Assembly (NCBI GenBank): GCA_036345935.2
Contig: JADWOT020001184.1
Coordinates: forward strand, 1-64,000
Direction of reading: 5' to 3'
Origin: Taenia hydatigena
Taxonomy: Eukaryota > Platyhelminthes > Cestoda > Cyclophyllidea > Taeniidae
Length of the DNA stretch: 64,000 nucleotides
The translations under genes and the position numbers were made by a program. Positions 59,635-64,000 of the stretch are shown here, one piece after another. Position 1 is the stretch's first letter, and every line of letters begins with the position of its first letter. The notes beneath the pieces were generated by a model. That model did no database searches, had not been told where the DNA came from, and saw nothing but the letters and a program-made list of their open reading frames with translations.

Positions 59635-60800
59635 GTAGGGAAGAAGAGGATTGAAAAAGGGGAGTGGGGAAACAAGACACCTGCTATGAATAAATAAAAG
59701 AAGGTAGAGAATGAATGCGTTGCGATGAAGGCGAGTGTTTGTCTGTCAATGAAGTGCGGAGCGGAGAGGAAGGGAAGGGAAGGAAGGAAAGGAGGAGGGA
59801 ATGATGGATGATGGGATGGGGAAGAAAGAGGCAGTGATGCACGTATGTATGCATGGGACTTGAAATACCAGTATCCATATTAGGGCTATGAAAGGGAGTA
59901 AAAGAAAACATTGCGCCAAAACATATGAAGGAAAGAAGAAAGGTAGACAAATTATCACATGTCACTTACAAAAGGAAAAGGAAAGGAATGGTATGTAGGG
60001 AATAGATCTGGGCGAGAGGGTGGAAGAAGGTAAGGAAAGAGGGAATAACTATGCGTGTCGCATATATGTGACAGTGGGAAAAATGACGAAAGGATAAAAT
60101 CGTGAAGGAGCACTTCATTGGGCAAAGATATAGATAAAGAAGAAAATAAGTGTTTATCTTTTCTCCCTGTAATCCCATGGTTCTTCTTTTTAAAATAAAA
60201 AAGTATTTGAGGCTGTGCAATACGGTGCGTAGCACAACAATATTGGTGAAGCGTAAGGAGGAAGGAAGGAAGGAAGGAAGGAAGGAAGGAAGGAAGGAAG
60301 GAAGGAAGGAAGGAAGGAAGGAAGGAAGGAAGGAAGGAAGGAAGGAAGGAAGGAAGGAAGGAAGGAAGGAAGGAAGGAAGGAAGGAAGGAAGGAAGGAAG
60401 GAAGGAAGGAAGGAAGGAAGGAAGGAAGGAAGGAAGGAAGGAAGGAAGGAAGGAAGGAAGGAAGGAAGGAAGGAAGGAAGGAAGGAAGGAAGGAAAAAAA
60501 CCCTTCCTTTTCCCTCTATGACTGCTGCATATAAATAATTTAAAAATAAACGAGAATAAAAGAAGATGTATAAAAGAAAAGAGAAAGAAGAGAAGGAAGA
60601 AGTAAAGCATACTGATTGCGATCGAAGTGGTAGAGGTTGAGGAGAGGGTCAGTAGTCATGACGGTGGTGGGTGGACAGAGGTAAAGGTGAGATGACAAAT
60701 AAATAAGTACATGTGGGTAGAAAGGGAGAAGAGGGGTTGACAAAGGAAAGGGATCCTGTTAGGTGGTGGAAGTGTGGCTGCCAGTGGGCATCACACATGT
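59635..60800. repeat. Purine-rich tract with palindromic motifs
   Basis: GA-rich on the plus strand, partly matching the complement of 57280-57400. Contains palindrome-like motifs GCATATATGTGAC near 60058 and CATCACACATGTGTGA near 60790 and encloses the GGAA microsatellite. Confidence 0.5.
60260..60495 (+). repeat. (GGAA)n microsatellite, about 58 units
   Basis: An essentially uninterrupted tetranucleotide array. It keeps long 'RKEG' and 'LPSF' ORFs open on the two strands that are not genes. Confidence 0.95.
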
Positions 60801-61650
60801 GTGAAAGTGGGTAGGTAGGTAAGATGAAGTGAAAAAACTGTGAAATCGAAGTTGAATAGGCCAAGGACACGGCTTATTAAATAAAAAACATTAAAGAAAA
60901 CTCGTAGCTAAGTAATGTTAGATTTTGTCAAAATATAATTTGTTATAGGAAGGAAAGTCTTGGGATGAAGGAGTGGCTGCTCTGCGCTAATTGAAGGGGT
61001 GGCAGTGGTGGCAGTTGCCCCTAAAATGACGTTAAATAACCATGAATCCTCGGTTCTATCGGTATTGCTTGTAACAAAATCTAGATCCAAAAATGATGCC
61101 CGGGGCACTGATATGGAGCTAAATGATCTCCGGGGCTAAAGAAGCACGTTATCTGACCTTGGATTGAGGTCTAACCCCATCCAGGGGTACCTTATGAAGC
61201 CATCTGACCTTAACTCGCACTGGGACCCTGTCTTCGGCTGCTATCAATACGTAATTTGTACATCCAAGCAGCTTTCCACCCGGTCTTTGAATGGGACTGG
61301 AACCCTGACTAGTGGTCCATTATTATGCAAATTTTGCGTCAAATTGAATTGGAATTCATTTTGAGGACCTTTTACAGCATTCAGTAACAATGCTTTGTAG
61401 TGGATTCATTTTAATTACCTTAATGTTTTTGGAGAAGCGTTTTAGCTGCGTGATTTTTTGCTTATGCTCCGCATTTTCTATCCTTTTTCAATAATTTTTC
61501 TGTTTTATTAATTCTTTTTAGTTTTTAACAACTCCACGTTGCCATTTTTCAATCTGTTTGCACCGTTTAGCTTGAATTTGTATTTCGAACAAAAGCACTT
61601 TCTCTTTCTAGTTTATTTCGCTTTTAAGTTAGCCCTCTTTGTTTTGCTAG

Positions 61651-61796
61651 ACCGTTCGGCAACCTTGTGGGTGCTGCGCTGGCCGCCTTCGTGCTTGTCG
61701 GTTTGCTTGCTCTCGCTGCCGTTGCCTTACTTTGTGTTTTTTGCATTGTTGCGTTGTTTTGGACTGACACTTTTAGCCGCATCAACTCATTAAAGG
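61651..61796 (+). CDS. Exon encoding a transmembrane helix
   Basis: The acceptor CTCTTTGTTTTGCTAG and donor GTATGT bound 48 codons. After PFGN comes a hydrophobic run of about 30 residues (VGAALAAFVLVGLLALAAVA, then LLCVFCIVALFW), followed by polar TDTFSRINSLK. This is a classic membrane-spanning segment with a polar far side. The gene is unknown. The exon at 62420-62614 could be a downstream cytoplasmic or extracellular part. Confidence 0.5.
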
Positions 61797-62419
61797 GTAT
61801 GTTTTGCCCACCACTTTGTTCTTATGTGCTCAACTTAGTTGCCGCTTGCCTTTATATTCAGGAAATTTTCATTTTTATTGTTAATGCCGAATGCTGTGCT
61901 AGTGCCTTTCCAGTCGTTCAGTTGCTTTTCGCCTTCAGTCCTTCCTTGAATGCCCAAAGTTCATTAGTGTGTGCATTTAAATTGAATCTAATTAGCACAG
62001 GAACGTAGAAAGCAAGGCACTTCATATAAGACATTCGCATCTTGGGGTTCCCTTTGTTAAATTCACCTTTGCTTTCCCATTACTTTTGAAAGCTGGCGCA
62101 ATCGCTTAATTTCCGTGCTCCTCCTTCCTATTTTATGTGGCTTTGAAGATCGTTGTCTGTCGATATTATGGTTTCTATTTATTGCGGTTAACGTGGTTAT
62201 GATTTGCATGACTTAACTCGTAAGGATTGGGCGCCTACTGCAGAAGCAGCTTTTTTTCGACTGCAAAAACTTTTTCTTCATTCGTAGTAAATTTTGGACG
62301 AAAACCTTCATTTCAGGTCGCTGTTAAGCGCACCTTTTTTCATGTCACTTTTGGCTGTTTTTATTACGATAGACCCATCAGTTTTTCGCTCCTTTTACTT
62401 GTTTGAATTGCTACCTTAG

Positions 62420-62614
62420 ATGGATATTGGCTATGTTTCAGTGTATTACGTGGCTGTGCTGTACACATCGCCCTACCAATGGCACTATGAAGAAGTTACA
62501 ATGTGCTTTGGCGGTCAATCCCTGCCCTATTCTGCTCTGTTCGGTGATCGTGGAATTTCGATGCGATCCTCCTTGAGTGACATGACGAATGAATTGGCAT
62601 ACCTGCAGTTGAAC
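62420..62614 (+). CDS. Exon of a plus-strand gene, function unknown
   Basis: The acceptor TTGCTACCTTAG and donor GTAATC bound 65 codons in phase 0: MDIGYVSVYYVAVLYTSPYQ, then CFGGQSLPYSALFGDRGISM, ending NELAYLQLN. Residue mixture and codon pattern are protein-like. The phase link to the 61.65 kb exon needs at least one more exon. The minus strand also has an open frame here but with a weaker context. Confidence 0.45.
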
Positions 62615-63240
62615 GTAATCATGCGTCTACTCCCGCATTTACTGCATCTCGCAGTTTTTAACTTGCCTGCTTCGATGGGATGGTTATGTTTTCTACTGTC
62701 TTTGAGGTCTGGTAATTTGTATTCGCACAAGTTGATAGCGATTGGACGGAGATGATTATAAGGTTAATAGCAAGGTTGTAGGTGCACTGTGCTTAAAGCA
62801 TCTTCTCTTCACAATGTCTTTTTCCGTTGTCTGGTTGTTTGCGTATGGTATCGTGCTCCACTGACTGACCGTCACTCGCGGGTGATGTTTCGGTGGGTGT
62901 CTTCGTCGGCTACTTGTTTTAACGATTAAAGTAGTCTAATTATTTGCGGGACAGGCTGTGATATTGTTAGTTGCTTTGTTTTTCGTTAGGAAGGCAGTGG
63001 TTGATCTACGCTTACCCACTGCGTGCCTCGTTGCTGTTCTAGGCAGTTTAAGAAGGGGTTTCTTGTGCGTTAGGGCGTGTGTTCGAGGTGTTTCTAGTAA
63101 TGGATGCGAGGTGGTTCTCTAGCTTGTGTGGTCCTTGAACGAGGTTATTTGTGCTACCGCACTCCTTTGATTGTCACTGCGAGCTGTTTGGGTGCCTTCG
63201 CAAACCCTCCCCTGTGACAGGAACAACCCAGTTATTCACT

Positions 63241-63449
63241 ATTGAAAATGACAGCGGCAATTGTTGTTGCCTTTAAAAGTAAACATTTGGCTCACATTTG
63301 CCTATCATTTGTCATGTTGTTGGCAAAAGCTCTTTTTTCTCTCTCTTCCTCCTATGTACCATGTACCTGCCTGCTTATCCGGCTATCCGCCCATACAGCA
63401 ACCGACCTGCCTACCTGTGAGTCTCCTGATGCATCTACCAAATCAGTAA
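63241..63449 (+). repeat. Inverted repeat R6, right copy
   Basis: Partner of 58371-58592. The plus-strand translation (LLIRLSAHTATDLPTCESPD in one frame) is only a shadow of the repeat. Confidence 0.55.
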
Positions 63450-64000
63450 CACCCATTCTTCTTCTGTCCTTTCATCCTATTCTACTTAGCTGGTGCATAA
63501 GGTGTGTCCTCAGAATGTATACGCCATCCATCAGTCTATTGTCTTCACGGACTTCTTGAAAGTGCCTCGTTCACGCAAGTCAGAAATGCTTGAACTTCAG
63601 ATTTCCTAAAATGGACACCTCTTTTTCCTCCCCTTCCTTTTTCCGTCTTACTTTCCCTAAATTGCCTTCGTGGTGGGTATATTATGTGTCCAGCACTGCT
63701 GCCGCTACTACTGCTAAAAGCGCTTTAGCAGTCATAGAGCCTGCCTTTGATTGTGAGAAATATTCAAGTTTATTTTCCCATTCTCCTCCTCTTCCTCTTA
63801 TCTTATCAGCCACTCTGCTTGCGCATGCGAAACTGACTTGTCGTCCGCTTTTACCTCCACCCCTGATGACCCCATCGATTGACTTTGAATGCTGTCATCA
63901 CCAAGTCGCATGGTGAGTGGGTGGGTGCAAGAGTCTTGTCGAGAGATTAAAAGCCGTCCCAGTGTAAGCGTAAGCCCAAGTGCTCAGTGCACTTCGGCCG
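63450..64000. other. No gene recognised
   Basis: An open frame at 63590-63916 is Ser/Pro/Leu-rich and not convincing. Confidence 0.3.

Noticed and set aside
60150..60610. Long ORFs made of RKEG or LPSF repeats on the two strands
   Set aside because: They are products of the (GGAA)n microsatellite.
1..64000. CRISPR array or bacterial genes
   Set aside because: No spaced direct-repeat array, ribosome-binding sites or dense ORFs. The introns, telomere-like repeats and HSP70 type are eukaryotic.

Overview
This is nuclear DNA from a eukaryote with split genes, and a taeniid tapeworm (Echinococcus/Taenia type) is my best inference. Four things point there. Two intronless HSP70 copies without the C-terminal EEVD motif sit among repeats, and expansion of such non-canonical HSP70s is known in tapeworm genomes. 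There are TTAGGG-type telomere-like arrays inside the window. Some candidate introns are very short (31 and 38 nt). GC content is moderate, and long polypyrimidine tracts precede splice acceptors. The species is not proven by the sequence. I saw no rRNA, tRNA, CRISPR array, prokaryotic operon or intact transposon enzyme.

Layout. From 1 to 5.9 kb there is mostly repeat sequence, including a dispersed family called R2 here. From 5.99 to about 12.6 kb a minus-strand gene can be read by hand as at least 16 short exons; most junctions are GT-AG and keep codon phase. Minus-strand terminal exons of one or more further genes lie at 13.7-14.6 kb, with AATAAA signals behind them. From 15 to 35 kb there are no convincing conventional genes apart from the HSP70 copy at 20.3-22.1 kb (minus), which is open from start to end except for one TAG. 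The rest is degenerate repeats, among them free-standing pieces that match the HSP70 promoter. A small plus-strand gene for a cysteine-rich, possibly secreted protein is proposed at 35.58-36.10 kb. From 36 to 47 kb the window is mostly unannotatable. A second, badly broken HSP70 copy lies at 48.08-49.86 kb (plus). Plus-strand exons occur at 57.8-58.8 kb (last exons of one gene) and at 61.65-62.61 kb (a membrane-spanning exon and a later exon). Purine/pyrimidine-asymmetric tracts, including a (GGAA)n array of about 235 bp, fill 56.4-60.8 kb.

How the parts relate. Both HSP70 copies carry the same roughly 300 bp upstream block (heat-shock-type GAA repeats, TATA box about 70 bp before the start). 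Related blocks, without any HSP70 ORF behind them, recur at 16.8-17.8, 26.1-27.6 and 51.6-52.1 kb. Two of these regions lie next to telomere-like arrays. The picture is of an HSP70 family spreading and decaying together with its own flanks in repeat-rich, possibly subtelomeric-type DNA. Exon models were built by eye from splice signals and phase. They should be read as hypotheses of graded strength.
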